From an uncultured Eubacterium sp. (GTDB lineage Bacteria; Bacillota; Clostridia; Lachnospirales; Lachnospiraceae), in NCBI GenBank assembly GCA_947090545.1, contig CAMUPC010000006.1, positions 1-47,989 of the forward strand: a stretch of 47,989 bases of DNA. Reading direction: 5' to 3'. The position numbers and the translations under genes were made by a program. Under the pieces are notes generated by a model that saw nothing but the letters and a program-made list of their open reading frames with translations, searched no databases and was not told the DNA's origin. Shown here piece by piece: positions 32,745 to 41,737 of this stretch; position 1 is the first letter of the stretch, and the number at the start of each line of letters is the position of its first letter.

Positions 32745-33845
32745 TCAGACGTTAAATCGAAAGACAATGACATCCCCGTCTTTGACCACATACTCTTTTC
32801 CTTCCAGCCGTACCAGCCCTTTTTCCCGCACCGCCGCGATGCTGCCGCCCGCGATCAGGTCTTGGTAAGCCACAACCTCGGCGCGGATAAATCCCCGTTC
32901 AAAATCTGTATGGATCTTGCCTGCCGCCTGCGGCGCCTTCGTGCCGTTTTGAATCGTCCACGCCCGCGTCTCGTCCTCTCCCGAGGTCAGAAAGCTAATC
33001 AGCCCCAGCAACTGGTAGCTTGCCTTAATCAGCTTGTCCAGCCCCGACTCCTTAAGCCCAAGCTCTTCTAAAAACATCGCGCGCTCTTCGTCGTCCAGCT
33101 CCGCAATCTCCTGCTCGATCTGCGCACAGACGACAAATACCTCACTGGACTCTTCCTTCGCCAAAGCACGCACCCCTGCCACATGCGGATTCGACGCACC
33201 GTCGTCCGCCAGGTCATCCTCTGCTACATTCGCCGCATAGATCACCGGCTTTGCGGTCAGCAGGTTATAGGCCTTAAACCATGCCAGGCCATCCTCATCC
33301 TCTAAAGGCGCATACGTTTTCGCCGGCTTTCCTTCTTCCAGATGCGCCTTGACTGCCTCGGCAAGCTTTAATTCCTTCGCAAGCGTCTTATCCATCCGCG
33401 CCTGCTTCGCGATCTTTGCGATCCTGCGCTCCAAGATCTCGATATCAGAAAAAATAAGCTCCAGATTGATGGTCTCGATATCCCTTGCCGGGTCAATGCT
33501 GCCGTCCACATGCACGATGTTTTCGTCCTCAAAGCATCGGACGACATGCACGATCGCGTCCACTTCCCGGATATTCGCAAGGAACTGGTTGCCGAGCCCC
33601 TCGCCCTTGCTCGCCCCTTTTACAAGCCCTGCAATATCCACAAACTCGATAACCGCCGGCACGATCTTCTTGGACTGGTAAAGCGCCCCCAGCTTGTTGA
33701 TACGCTCGTCCGGCACGGATACGATCCCGACATTCGGGTCGATCGTACAAAATGGGTAGTTTGCAGATTCCGCGCCTGCTTTTGTGAGTGAGTTAAATAA
33801 AGTACTTTTTCCTACGTTTGGCAGGCCAACGATGCCTAGTTTCAT
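32745..33845 (-). CDS. ychF: Ribosome-binding ATPase YchF
   Basis: YchF is an Obg-family P-loop protein that prefers ATP and binds ribosomes. The 366-residue product has G1 GLPNVGKSTLFN, the switch region FVDIAGLVKGASKGEGLGNQFL, a degenerate G4 (YAANVAED) that explains the ATP preference, and the C-terminal TGS-like domain ending KEYVVKDGDVIVFRFNV. The ribosome-binding site is weak (AGG at a distance), and no clear promoter was found in the 125 bases between it and the small ORF upstream. Confidence 0.96.
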   Translation of the reverse strand: MKLGIVGLPNVGKSTLFNSLTKAGAESANYPFCTIDPNVGIVSVPDERINKLGALYQSKKIVPAVIEFVDIAGLVKGASKGEGLGNQFLANIREVDAIVHVVRCFEDENIVHVDGSIDPARDIETINLELIFSDIEILERRIAKIAKQARMDKTLAKELKLAEAVKAHLEEGKPAKTYAPLEDEDGLAWFKAYNLLTAKPVIYAANVAEDDLADDGASNPHVAGVRALAKEESSEVFVVCAQIEQEIAELDDEERAMFLEELGLKESGLDKLIKASYQLLGLISFLTSGEDETRAWTIQNGTKAPQAAGKIHTDFERGFIRAEVVAYQDLIAGGSIAAVREKGLVRLEGKEYVVKDGDVIVFRFNV

Positions 33846-33969
33846 AATTGATTAAACCTGTCTGAATATCCCTTATTTTCAAGGATTTCTTCCTTTCTGT
33901 CTATTTTTTAAGTGGGTTTGGCACAATATCGCCCCTGTTACTCCTTGATTTTATCAATCAGTGTAAGAT

Positions 33970-34074
33970 TTACTCCCATACAACAACATGTTCTTTTCTT
34001 GCCAGTAACATGCGTTTTTGAACCTTTTGAAAATCATTGACTGCTCTCTCAATCATTTCACCATTGCCAGGCAT
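33970..34074 (-). CDS. 34-residue small ORF with a perfect ribosome-binding site
   Basis: The product starts MPGNGEMIERAVNDFQ and ends KEHVVVWE. It is predicted helical and basic in the middle, with no membrane segment, and I do not recognise it. What argues for expression is AGGAGGTGAT (34087-34078), a perfect Shine-Dalgarno sequence, and a promoter 50 bases upstream. An overlapping 13-codon frame follows, so it could also be the front part of a frameshifted gene. Confidence 0.45.
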   Translation of the reverse strand: MPGNGEMIERAVNDFQKVQKRMLLARKEHVVVWE

Positions 34075-34119
34075 ACCATCACCTCCTGTTACACTTTTAC
34101 AATTGTTAAACTGTGTTTA

Positions 34120-34148
34120 AGTATATCACAATATTTGTACAGAGTCTA
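34120..34148 (-). promoter_or_regulatory. Promoter of the 34-residue ORF
   Basis: On the minus strand TAGACT (34148-34143), 17 bases ending in TGA, and TATACT (34125-34120), i.e. an extended -10 promoter. Confidence 0.6.
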
Positions 34149-34149
34149 T

Positions 34150-34195
34150 AAAAGGTGCAAAGCCTTGATCGTTTTCATCAGATTTTACACCTTTT
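34150..34195 (-). terminator. Weak hairpin after the Uma2-like gene
   Basis: AAAAGGTG (34150-34157) can pair with CACCTTTT (34188-34195), with three further pairs after a mismatch and a long loop. It may end the long murE-to-uma2 transcript on the minus strand, but the loop of about 30 bases makes this doubtful. Confidence 0.3.
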
Positions 34196-34361
34196 GTTAA
34201 CTGCTGCTATTCAGTTGTCATTTTTATTCGTCCGATCCATCCTCGCTGTCTTTTTTCTTTTTCCCTTCTACTGATTAAATACAATCCACAATATCATCAC
34301 TTGAAAAATTTTTAGCTTTCCACCCTCCAGATCCGCCTGCCTGTCCGACCATACGGATGGT

Positions 34362-34904
34362 TTACAACTCCACTTTGATAGAAAACCCTTCAAAAATTCC
34401 AACCGGGACTTCCTCTCCAAACGCATACTGTTCCACAATCTCGCAATCGAACTGATACGCCATAACCTGTGCTTTCTCTGGATCGACAATCCAATATTCC
34501 CGCACGCCCGCGGCGGCATATTTCATCATCTTTTTGATATAATCCCTCGGCCTGCTGGTCGGCGATACGATCTCAATCACCCAGTCCGGCGCGCCGTGGC
34601 AGCCTTTCTCGTCTAACTTCGACGGGTCGCAGATCACCGTAAGATCCGGCTCCAGGTAGTTTTTCTGATCCGCGTCATTTAAAAATACAGCGAAAGGAGC
34701 GGCAAGCACCTGGCAGTTTCCGTTATTTTCTTTGATATAATTATAAATTCGATTATGCAAATAGCTGGAAATTCTCTGATGCGTCCAGCTCGGCGGAGCC
34801 ATATTGTAAATTCGCCCGTCTATTAATTCTGCCCGTTTCCCGTCCGGCAGATGATAAATATCTTCAATCGTATACATTTGATCTTCTTTTAATAAAGCAT
34901 CCAT
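34362..34904 (-). CDS. Uma2-family PD-(D/E)XK protein
   Basis: The 180-residue protein shows the Uma2/DUF820 pattern: YTIEDIYHLPDGKRAELIDGRIYNM, HQRISSYLHNRIYNYI, then the nuclease-like core EPDLTVICD and DWVIEIVSPTS, and KMMKYAAAGVREYWIVDPE. In place of the lysine of ExK there is E-I-V, as in most of the family. The role of these widespread proteins is unknown. It lies 16 bases after thiN, with AGGGGGGA before the ATG, so it is probably the last gene of the long operon; this is an unusual neighbour for thiN. Confidence 0.88.
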   Translation of the reverse strand: MDALLKEDQMYTIEDIYHLPDGKRAELIDGRIYNMAPPSWTHQRISSYLHNRIYNYIKENNGNCQVLAAPFAVFLNDADQKNYLEPDLTVICDPSKLDEKGCHGAPDWVIEIVSPTSRPRDYIKKMMKYAAAGVREYWIVDPEKAQVMAYQFDCEIVEQYAFGEEVPVGIFEGFSIKVEL

Positions 34905-34920
34905 AATATCCCCCCTGCAT

Positions 34921-35568
34921 TTAATCCCGTGCCTCTACCAGAATTAAGATCCCATCTGAAAGCGCAATCTGCGCCTGTTCCTCTACGATTTCGTTGCTGA
35001 TCCCAAGCGAGGAAAATCCGCCCAGCGTATAGTTATGCAGCGGATATTTAAAGCCGGTCAGCGTTACGCCCGTCACCTGTGTCGTAAGCGGCAACAAAGA
35101 GATATAGTTCCCGTACTGCCCTGCCTTTGTCAGCACCGTCTGGTCCTGGATCAGCCGGATACGGTTGTGCGGGTCGACCAAACAGCAAGGCACCCCGCGT
35201 TCCATCGCAAAGCCAAGCAGCCGCACGGTGCCTAACATATGGTCAAGCCTGGTTCCTGTGCCGCCCAAGATATGGATCTCACTGCTGCCCCTTTCCAGGG
35301 CAAGAAACAGCGCAAGCTCGGTATCGACGGCGTCTTTTTCCGGCTGGTACTGATGAAACACAATTCCAGGGTCACGGCGCAGCGCTTTTATCTGCCGCGG
35401 GTCTGCGGAGTCAAAATCACCCAGCACTTCATCTGGTCTAAGCCCTGCCTGTATAAAAAAATGAATGCCAGAGTCCGCGGCGATTTGATAGTCAAACTTC
35501 TGCTGACGGATGTATGAGACAGCAAAAGAGGCATCTACCGTACCCCCTGTCACAATTAAAGTTTTCAT
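34921..35568 (-). CDS. thiN: Thiamine pyrophosphokinase
   Basis: ThiN converts thiamine to thiamine diphosphate with ATP. The 215-residue product has MKTLIVTGGTVD, AADSGIHFFIQAGLRPDEVLGDFDSAD (substrate and metal site), KDAVDTELAL, GGTGTRLDHMLG and the C-terminal FSSLGISNE. The frame is open for 82 more codons upstream, but those overlap rsgA and look like its shadow; ATG 35568 with AAAGGGG is the better start. In most Firmicutes rpe lies between rsgA and thiN; here it is missing, and only 25 bases separate the two. Confidence 0.93.
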   Translation of the reverse strand: MKTLIVTGGTVDASFAVSYIRQQKFDYQIAADSGIHFFIQAGLRPDEVLGDFDSADPRQIKALRRDPGIVFHQYQPEKDAVDTELALFLALERGSSEIHILGGTGTRLDHMLGTVRLLGFAMERGVPCCLVDPHNRIRLIQDQTVLTKAGQYGNYISLLPLTTQVTGVTLTGFKYPLHNYTLGGFSSLGISNEIVEEQAQIALSDGILILVEARD

Positions 35569-35593
35569 CCGCAAATGCCCCTTTCTGTATTTC

Positions 35594-36472
35594 TCAGTAC
35601 TTTTTCCGCCCGGCAAGCTCCTCGTACAACTGCTTGTAGTTTTCATAGCGCGCCGGGTGGACGCTGCCCTGCGCCACGGCTTGTTTGACGGCGCAGTCCG
35701 GCTCGCTGATATGGCTGCACCGAACGTACCTGCACTGCGGCTCGTATGGCGCAAATTCTGTGTAATACTGCCCAAGGTCCTCTTTTTCCATATCGGGCAG
35801 AAACAAAGAGCCAAATCCTGGCGTATCCATCAGGTACGTCGTACCTTCGATATGGACAAGCTGCGTATGCCTGGTCGTCTGCTTTCCGCGGCTGATCTTG
35901 CGGCTCAGCTCGCCCGTCTCCATGCCTGCGTTTGGCTGTAGCAGGTTGGTCAGCGAAGATTTGCCGACGCCCGAAGGCCCGCAGGCGGCAACGGTCTTTC
36001 CGCAAAGCGCAAGGCGCAGCTCATCGATTCCTTCTGCCTGCTTTGCGCTTGTAAACAGCACCGGATAGCCGCAGCCACTGTAAATCTGCGCCAGAGCCTG
36101 CCGTTCCTGCGGTTCAAGCAGCTCCATTTTGTTAAAGCAGATCGTTACCGGAATCTGCTGCATCTGCATAAAAACCAAAAAACGGTCTAACAGATTCAGG
36201 TTCGGCTGCGGATTTGCCGCCGCAAAGACAACAAGCGCCAGGTCGATATTAGCAACCGCCGGACGAAACAGCTCATTTTTCCGCGGAAGAATCTCTTCCA
36301 CATTTCCGGTCTTTTCCTCTTCGCTAATAACCGCAATGTTGACCATGTCCCCGACTAACGGCTTGATTTTCTGCTGGCGGAAGATTCCTTTTGCCCTGCA
36401 TTCATAGACGCCAGATCCTGCCGCGTGTACGTAGTAGAATCCGCCAATCCCTTTTAATATTTTTCCCTGCAT
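35594..36472 (-). CDS. rsgA: Ribosome small subunit-dependent GTPase A
   Basis: RsgA is a circularly permuted GTPase that helps mature and check the 30S subunit. The order of motifs is G4 (FNKMELL), G1 (GPSGVGKSSLTN), G3 (DTPGF), after an N-terminal OB domain. At the C-terminus zinc ligands appear in CRYVRCSHISEPDC. The 292-residue length is normal. The start is ATG 36472; a GTG before it would add one residue. It follows prkC by 12 bases. Confidence 0.96.
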   Translation of the reverse strand: MQGKILKGIGGFYYVHAAGSGVYECRAKGIFRQQKIKPLVGDMVNIAVISEEEKTGNVEEILPRKNELFRPAVANIDLALVVFAAANPQPNLNLLDRFLVFMQMQQIPVTICFNKMELLEPQERQALAQIYSGCGYPVLFTSAKQAEGIDELRLALCGKTVAACGPSGVGKSSLTNLLQPNAGMETGELSRKISRGKQTTRHTQLVHIEGTTYLMDTPGFGSLFLPDMEKEDLGQYYTEFAPYEPQCRYVRCSHISEPDCAVKQAVAQGSVHPARYENYKQLYEELAGRKKY

Positions 36473-36484
36473 CACGATTCCCTG

Positions 36485-38596
36485 CTACTTCTGGACAAAT
36501 GTCACCGGCTGCTCCTGCGTCTGCGCATCGCCGTCGTCGAGTATCCATTCAATATAGATCGTTCCTGTGCTGGTTGTAATCGTCTCCTTCGTGCTGATTA
36601 CATATGGGAACGAAGAAATCGGTACGCCTGACCACTCGTCGATTACTGCGCCGTTTGCGTCCATCAGGCTGATATTTGCCGAAATGACCGATTCGCTGTT
36701 CTCCGGCTCCTCGATCTTTAAGTCCTTCATGCCGTATAAAATCTCTTCTTTGCCCAGGCTGACGACATAATCTACCTTGCTGTGCGCATTGACGCTGCTA
36801 CCTGCCTGCGGCGTCTGGCTGATAATACAGCCTTCCGGTATCGTATCATCGTATGCCGAATCGATATTGTTCCCTCTTTCCAGTTTTGCATCCAACAGCT
36901 TCTGCGCCGCCTCGCTTTCCGTACATTTGCGCAGGTCAGGCACCTGTACCTGTTCGATGCCTTTGCTGATCGTAAGCGTCACGACATCTCCCTTTTTCAC
37001 CCTGGCGCCTGCTTCCGGCGACTGGCGGATCACTGTGCCCTCCGGCAGCTCGTTAAACTCATACCTGGACTCTGGATTGACCTCCAGCCCGCGCGCCGTC
37101 AGCATATCCCTGGCGGTTGCAGCCGGATTGCCGGTTACTTTGATCATTTCAAAGTCTGCCGGGCCGCTGCTGACAGTCACCTGGATGACTGTGCCTTCTG
37201 CTACCGACTTGCCTTCTTCAATATCCTGTTCTGCGATCAGGCCTTCCTCGTATTCGTCTGAAGCCTTGGTGCCAAGCCTGCGCAGCTCCAGTCCCAGTTC
37301 CTTTAATTCACTGCGCGCCTCATCCAGCTCTTTGCCAAGAATGTTAATCATCTTTACTTTCTTTTCTTTATCCTTCTGGCCCTTATTGGCATCGTCCGCA
37401 TCCGACTGCATATCGGTATCGGACGCTTCGATATCCGGGAACGTAACCTCGTCCTGCGTCTGCCCGCCGCCTCCAAACGGAAGCTTAAAGCTGCCGAACA
37501 TGCTCGCCGCAAGGTAAATTACAATCAACAGGATAATGACGGCGGCAACAATGCCCATAATCGTCATTGCCTTTTCCATTTTCGGATTTAAAAATCCGCC
37601 CTCATCTTCGTCCTCCTCGTCCTCTTCACGCAGCGGGCGGCGCTGCTTTTGCGGCATTTCCTGTTCCCGGACATGGATGCCCGCGGTCTCTTCCCGGATC
37701 TGGTTGACCTCATCCTGGGAAATCATGCGTGTCTTATCCTGGATAAACGCCGGGGAAAGCACGACAAAGTCCTCGTCCGGGCTGACAAGCGCGTGCCTTA
37801 AGTCCTCTAACAGCTCGCCGATCGATGAGTACCTGCGATCGGCGCTCTTTTGCGTACATTTTAAAATAATTTTTTCCAGGCTGATCGGCAGGTCCGGCAC
37901 AAAGCTGCGCGGAGACTCCATTTCCTCCTGCAAATGCTGGATCGCGATTGCTACCGTCGTATCGCCGTCAAACGGCACCCGCCCGGTAACCATCTCATAC
38001 ATAACGATGCCGAGCGAATAAATATCGCTTTTGCCGTCCACAAACCCATTGCGCGCCTGCTCCGGCGAGGAATAATGGACGGAGCCCATCACATCCGAAT
38101 GGATCGTATTGCTCGTAGCCGCACGCGCAATGCCAAAGTCTGTTACTTTGACTTTGCCTTCGGTTGAGATCATAATATTCTGCGGCTTGATATCGCGGTG
38201 CACAATATTTTTATGATGCGCCGCTTCAATGCCGCGCCCTACCTGGATCGCGATGCTGATCGCTTCCTTATAGGACAACTGGCGTTTTTTTTCAATATAG
38301 GTCTTAAGCGTAATGCCTTCCACATATTCCATCACAATATAATGAAAGCCTTCCTCGCTCCCGACATCATAGATATTTACAATATTTGGATGCTCCAGCC
38401 CCGCGGCAGACTGTGCCTCCGTGCGAAACTTCGTGACAAAATTGACATCCTCGGCAAACTCCTGCTTTAATACCTTGATCGCTACAAACCTGCCAAGGAC
38501 ATGGTCTTTTGCTTTATATACATCAGACATGCCGCCTGCGCCGACTACGGCGAGTATTTCGTACCGGTCTGCTACAAATTTCCCTTCTTCTAACAT
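36485..38596 (-). CDS. prkC: PASTA-domain Ser/Thr protein kinase
   Basis: A 703-residue membrane kinase of the PrkC/Stk1/PknB type. The kinase domain (about 10-275) has VGAGGMSDVYKAKD, AIKVLKQEF, HRDIKPQNIM, DFGIARA and an SSPEQARNG loop. An acidic juxtamembrane part (DEEDEDEGG) leads to one membrane helix at about 348-370. Outside the cell are three PASTA repeats and a C-terminal tail of about 110 residues. PASTA repeats bind muropeptides or lipid II; the kinase links cell-wall state to growth, division and spore germination. The gene overlaps stp by 7 bases, so kinase and phosphatase are made together. Confidence 0.96.
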   Translation of the reverse strand: MLEEGKFVADRYEILAVVGAGGMSDVYKAKDHVLGRFVAIKVLKQEFAEDVNFVTKFRTEAQSAAGLEHPNIVNIYDVGSEEGFHYIVMEYVEGITLKTYIEKKRQLSYKEAISIAIQVGRGIEAAHHKNIVHRDIKPQNIMISTEGKVKVTDFGIARAATSNTIHSDVMGSVHYSSPEQARNGFVDGKSDIYSLGIVMYEMVTGRVPFDGDTTVAIAIQHLQEEMESPRSFVPDLPISLEKIILKCTQKSADRRYSSIGELLEDLRHALVSPDEDFVVLSPAFIQDKTRMISQDEVNQIREETAGIHVREQEMPQKQRRPLREEDEEDEDEGGFLNPKMEKAMTIMGIVAAVIILLIVIYLAASMFGSFKLPFGGGGQTQDEVTFPDIEASDTDMQSDADDANKGQKDKEKKVKMINILGKELDEARSELKELGLELRRLGTKASDEYEEGLIAEQDIEEGKSVAEGTVIQVTVSSGPADFEMIKVTGNPAATARDMLTARGLEVNPESRYEFNELPEGTVIRQSPEAGARVKKGDVVTLTISKGIEQVQVPDLRKCTESEAAQKLLDAKLERGNNIDSAYDDTIPEGCIISQTPQAGSSVNAHSKVDYVVSLGKEEILYGMKDLKIEEPENSESVISANISLMDANGAVIDEWSGVPISSFPYVISTKETITTSTGTIYIEWILDDGDAQTQEQPVTFVQK

Positions 38597-39333
38597 TCTT
38601 TCACCTCATCAGCAAACGGATCTATGATAATGACAGAGATATTATCCTTTCCGCCATTTCGATTGGCTGCCGCCACAAGCTGCCCCACGCCCTGCGCCAA
38701 ATCCGGCTCGCCCGAAAGAATCCGAAAGATCTCCTGATCCTCCAGCATATTCGTCAGCCCGTCGGAGCATAGTAAAATCCGGTCGCCAGGCACGATGTTC
38801 ACTTCAAAAAAGTCTGCCTCGATGTCTTTCACCGCGCCTACTGCCCTTGTAATAATATTTTTATCAGGATGGATTCTCGCCTGTGCCTGGTTCATCTCCC
38901 CCATTCGCACCATTTCCTGTACGAGCGAGTGGTCTTTGGTTACCTGTAGGATCTCCTTGTTGATCTTGTACAGGCGGCTGTCGCCTACATTTGCGACATA
39001 CAGGCAGTCTCCCGCGATCGTAGCGCCCACAAAAGTCGTACCCATCCCGCGCAGGCGCGGGTCCTCGGCTGACAGCGCAAGCAGCCCGGCGTTTGCCTGG
39101 CGCAAGGCTGTCCCAAGCAGTGCAATCGGCCCCGACAGCCTGCTTTGTGCAACGGCACGCACCACATGCTCTACCGTATACCTGGAAGCAAAGTCTCCTG
39201 CATTATGACCGCCCATCCCGTCCGCAACGATAAAAAGATTCGCAAGATTTCCAACCGGAGCCTTGGACGCATAGATATAATCCTGGTTCATTTCACGACG
39301 CATTCCTACATCTGTCATGGAAAATGTCTTCAT
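38590..39333 (-). CDS. stp: PP2C-family protein phosphatase
   Basis: The 247-residue phosphatase reverses PrkC phosphorylation. PPM motifs are visible: MTDVGMRREMNQDYIY, FIVADGMGGHNAGDFAS, VGDSRLYKI and LLCSDGLTNML, with GGKDNISVII near the end; the metal-binding aspartates are kept. I start it at ATG 39333; the frame extends upstream into rlmN. It sits between rlmN and prkC, the standard Firmicute order. Confidence 0.95.
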   Translation of the reverse strand: MKTFSMTDVGMRREMNQDYIYASKAPVGNLANLFIVADGMGGHNAGDFASRYTVEHVVRAVAQSRLSGPIALLGTALRQANAGLLALSAEDPRLRGMGTTFVGATIAGDCLYVANVGDSRLYKINKEILQVTKDHSLVQEMVRMGEMNQAQARIHPDKNIITRAVGAVKDIEADFFEVNIVPGDRILLCSDGLTNMLEDQEIFRILSGEPDLAQGVGQLVAAANRNGGKDNISVIIIDPFADEVKEC

Positions 39334-39349
39334 CTTACTCGCCTGCCTT

Positions 39350-41737
39350 TCACACAGTTTCTGCCTGTTTCGCCTGATATTTCTTTCGTAGCTGCCCACA
39401 TGCGCCGTCGATATCGCGGCCTAGTTCTCTTCTTATAGTAACATTAATTTTATTTTTTTCAAGTTTATTTTTAAAAGCCGCCGTCGTATTTTCATCCGGC
39501 TGCTGAAACTCCCGCTCTTTCACCGGGTTGACAGGAATCAGGTTCACATGGCAGTTTCTGCCTGCAAGCAGCCTGCTCAATTGCTCGGCATCCTCCTTCG
39601 TATCATTGACCCCATGCATCAGGCTGTATTCAAACGTCATCCGCCTGCCCGTTTTTTCAAAATAGTAATCACATGCCTCCATAACCTCTGAAAGCGCATA
39701 CTGCGCGGCAACAGGCATGATCGACAGGCGTTTTTCCTGCGTCGGCGCATGGAGCGAGAGCGCCAGCGTGATTTGCAGCGTCCTGTCGGCAAGCGCCCGC
39801 ATCTTCGGCACAATCCCGCAGGTAGAGACGGTAAGGCTGCGCTGGCTGATATGCAGCCCGCCTTCATCCGAAATAAGTTCCAGAAAGCGCAGCAGGCTGT
39901 CATAGTTATCCAGCGGTTCCCCGGTGCCCATCACAACGACATTGGAGATCCGTTCCCCGATATCCTGCCCGATCCGGTACACCTGCTCCAGCATCTCGGA
40001 CGGCTTTAAGTTCCGCACCAGCCCGCCGATCGCCGAGGCACAGAATTTACATGCCATCCGGCAGCCCACCTGCGAGGAGATGCACACGGAATTGCCATAC
40101 TGATACCGCATCAGCACGCTCTCGATCATATTTCCATCCGGCAGTGCAAACAGGTACTTTCTCGTGCCGTCCAGCTTAGACGCCTGCACCTCTACAGGCT
40201 TTAATACGGTAAGGCGCGACGTCTCCTTTAATTTACGGCGCAGCTCTTTGGATAAATTGGTCATCTCGTCAAAATCCGCGGCATGTTTTTCATGCAGCCA
40301 CGCAAACACCTGCTTTTCGCGGTACGGCTTTTCACCCAAAGCATTCAGGTACGCCGAAAGCTCCTCATGCGTCATCGAGCGGATGTCCGGCTTTTTTACA
40401 AATTCCGCAATGTAAAACCCGTCTCCGCCGCCAGCCTCTGGCAGGATCTGCCTTTCTAAAAGAAGCTCGAAATCACCGAACGAACGCAAAAACCACTGCG
40501 CATTGTCCTTATTTTCCATACGGCTGACCGTACACGTACTGTAAACCAGCCTTCCGCCCGGCTTCACATACTGCTGCACCACAGCAAGGATCTTACGCTG
40601 GATGCCGGCAAGCTCCTTGATCTTTTCTAGCGTCATATGGTAGCGGATCTCTTTTTTGCGGCGCAGTACGCCAAGCCCCGAACACGGCAGGTCGGCGATA
40701 ACAAGGTCCGCCTTCCCAAACAGCGAAGGGTCTGGTATTGTTGCATCCCAGACCTGCACCTGCATATTGGTAATCCGGCAGCGGTTTTTATTTTCCAGCA
40801 GCAGGCTGGCTTTGCGCTGCGTTAAGTCCCGTGCGAGCACCCTGCCGCTGCCGCCAAGCAGAAGTGCCGTATGTATCGCCTTGCCGCCGGGCGCCGCGCA
40901 TACATCGATCACAAAATCGTTCTCCTTTGGCGCTGCCGCCTGTGCCGCAAGCATCGAGCTTACATCCTGCACATAAAACAGCCCTTCTTCAAAAGCAGAC
41001 AGCGCCGCGATATGGTCATACCCCGTGATCTTAAGCGCATCCGGCACCTCCTGTACGCACTGCACCGTCACCCCTTCTGCTTCCAGACGCCTTGTCAGCT
41101 CTTCTTTGGTACAAAGGCACGTATTGACCCGGATGGTCACGGGCGCAGGCTGTGACAAAGCTTCCAGCATCCGTTCCATCGCTTCGGCGCCCAATTCTTC
41201 CTTCCACATCTGGGCCATCCACTCTGGAATCGAATAACGGACGGACAAATACCGCACATCCGTCACCTCCTCGCCATCCGTTTCAGGCTGGCTTGCCAGA
41301 AAAGACTCTTTGTCTGCATAAATCCGGCTGATCTGATCCTTGTTCCGGCTGACCTGGCGCAGCACGCCGTTGACAAAGCCGCTTAGGTTGTGAAACCCTT
41401 TTTTCTTTGCCAGGCGCACAGCCTCGTTACATGCCGCGGCATCCGGCACCGCGTCCATAAACCGGATCTGATAGACGCCCATGCGCAGGATGCCAAGGAT
41501 CACCGGCTTCATTTTGCGCACCGGCACCTTGGAAAACCGGTTTAAAATATCGTCGATCTGAATCAGGTTTTCTAAGGTTCCTTCAAAAAGGCGGGTTAGA
41601 AAAGCACGTTCCTGTTTGCCCAGATACTGGTATTTTTCCAAAACATCCGAGACTGTGCAGCAGCCATTTGCATCCGGTTTCGTCGTATTCAGCAAAAGAT
41701 CAAGCACCAGCTCCCTGGTGTTTACCGCCTTAATCAT
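39350..41737 (-). CDS. RsmB-RlmN fusion: 16S m5C and 23S/tRNA m2A methyltransferases
   Basis: One uninterrupted frame of 795 residues encodes two enzymes that are usually separate neighbours. Residues 1 to about 445 are RsmB: a NusB-like helical domain, DVCAAPGGKAIHTALL, and the two catalytic cysteines in DLPCSGLG and YSTCTVSR. From about 447 it continues as RlmN: KPDIRSMTHEELSAYL, the radical SAM motif CRMACKFC and VVMGTGEPLDNYD. RlmN methylates A2503 of 23S rRNA and A37 of some tRNAs. There is no stop, internal ribosome-binding site or in-frame start at the junction (about 40395). The start ATG 41737 overlaps the yugP stop by 8 bases. Either a true bifunctional protein or a missed base at a former stop/start overlap. 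Confidence 0.88.
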   Translation of the reverse strand: MIKAVNTRELVLDLLLNTTKPDANGCCTVSDVLEKYQYLGKQERAFLTRLFEGTLENLIQIDDILNRFSKVPVRKMKPVILGILRMGVYQIRFMDAVPDAAACNEAVRLAKKKGFHNLSGFVNGVLRQVSRNKDQISRIYADKESFLASQPETDGEEVTDVRYLSVRYSIPEWMAQMWKEELGAEAMERMLEALSQPAPVTIRVNTCLCTKEELTRRLEAEGVTVQCVQEVPDALKITGYDHIAALSAFEEGLFYVQDVSSMLAAQAAAPKENDFVIDVCAAPGGKAIHTALLLGGSGRVLARDLTQRKASLLLENKNRCRITNMQVQVWDATIPDPSLFGKADLVIADLPCSGLGVLRRKKEIRYHMTLEKIKELAGIQRKILAVVQQYVKPGGRLVYSTCTVSRMENKDNAQWFLRSFGDFELLLERQILPEAGGGDGFYIAEFVKKPDIRSMTHEELSAYLNALGEKPYREKQVFAWLHEKHAADFDEMTNLSKELRRKLKETSRLTVLKPVEVQASKLDGTRKYLFALPDGNMIESVLMRYQYGNSVCISSQVGCRMACKFCASAIGGLVRNLKPSEMLEQVYRIGQDIGERISNVVVMGTGEPLDNYDSLLRFLELISDEGGLHISQRSLTVSTCGIVPKMRALADRTLQITLALSLHAPTQEKRLSIMPVAAQYALSEVMEACDYYFEKTGRRMTFEYSLMHGVNDTKEDAEQLSRLLAGRNCHVNLIPVNPVKEREFQQPDENTTAAFKNKLEKNKINVTIRRELGRDIDGACGQLRKKYQAKQAETV

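Larger units (their letters stand above)
33846..34361. other. 516-base gap between ychF and the Uma2-like gene
   Basis: AT-rich sequence. On the minus strand it holds a promoter (34120-34148), a 34-codon ORF (33970-34074) and, after that ORF, short frames in two phases. One of these ends in GDIVPNPLKK and may be the tail of a decayed gene. A weak hairpin lies at 34150-34195. The stretch 34200-34361 shows nothing I can support. Confidence 0.5.

Noticed and set aside
35569..35814. N-terminal extension of thiN by 82 codons
   Set aside because: Overlaps rsgA and has the composition of a shadow frame; ATG 35568 begins the known ThiN N-terminus.
36777..37517. 246-codon plus-strand ORF
   Set aside because: Antisense to the PASTA region of prkC; serine-rich shadow translation.
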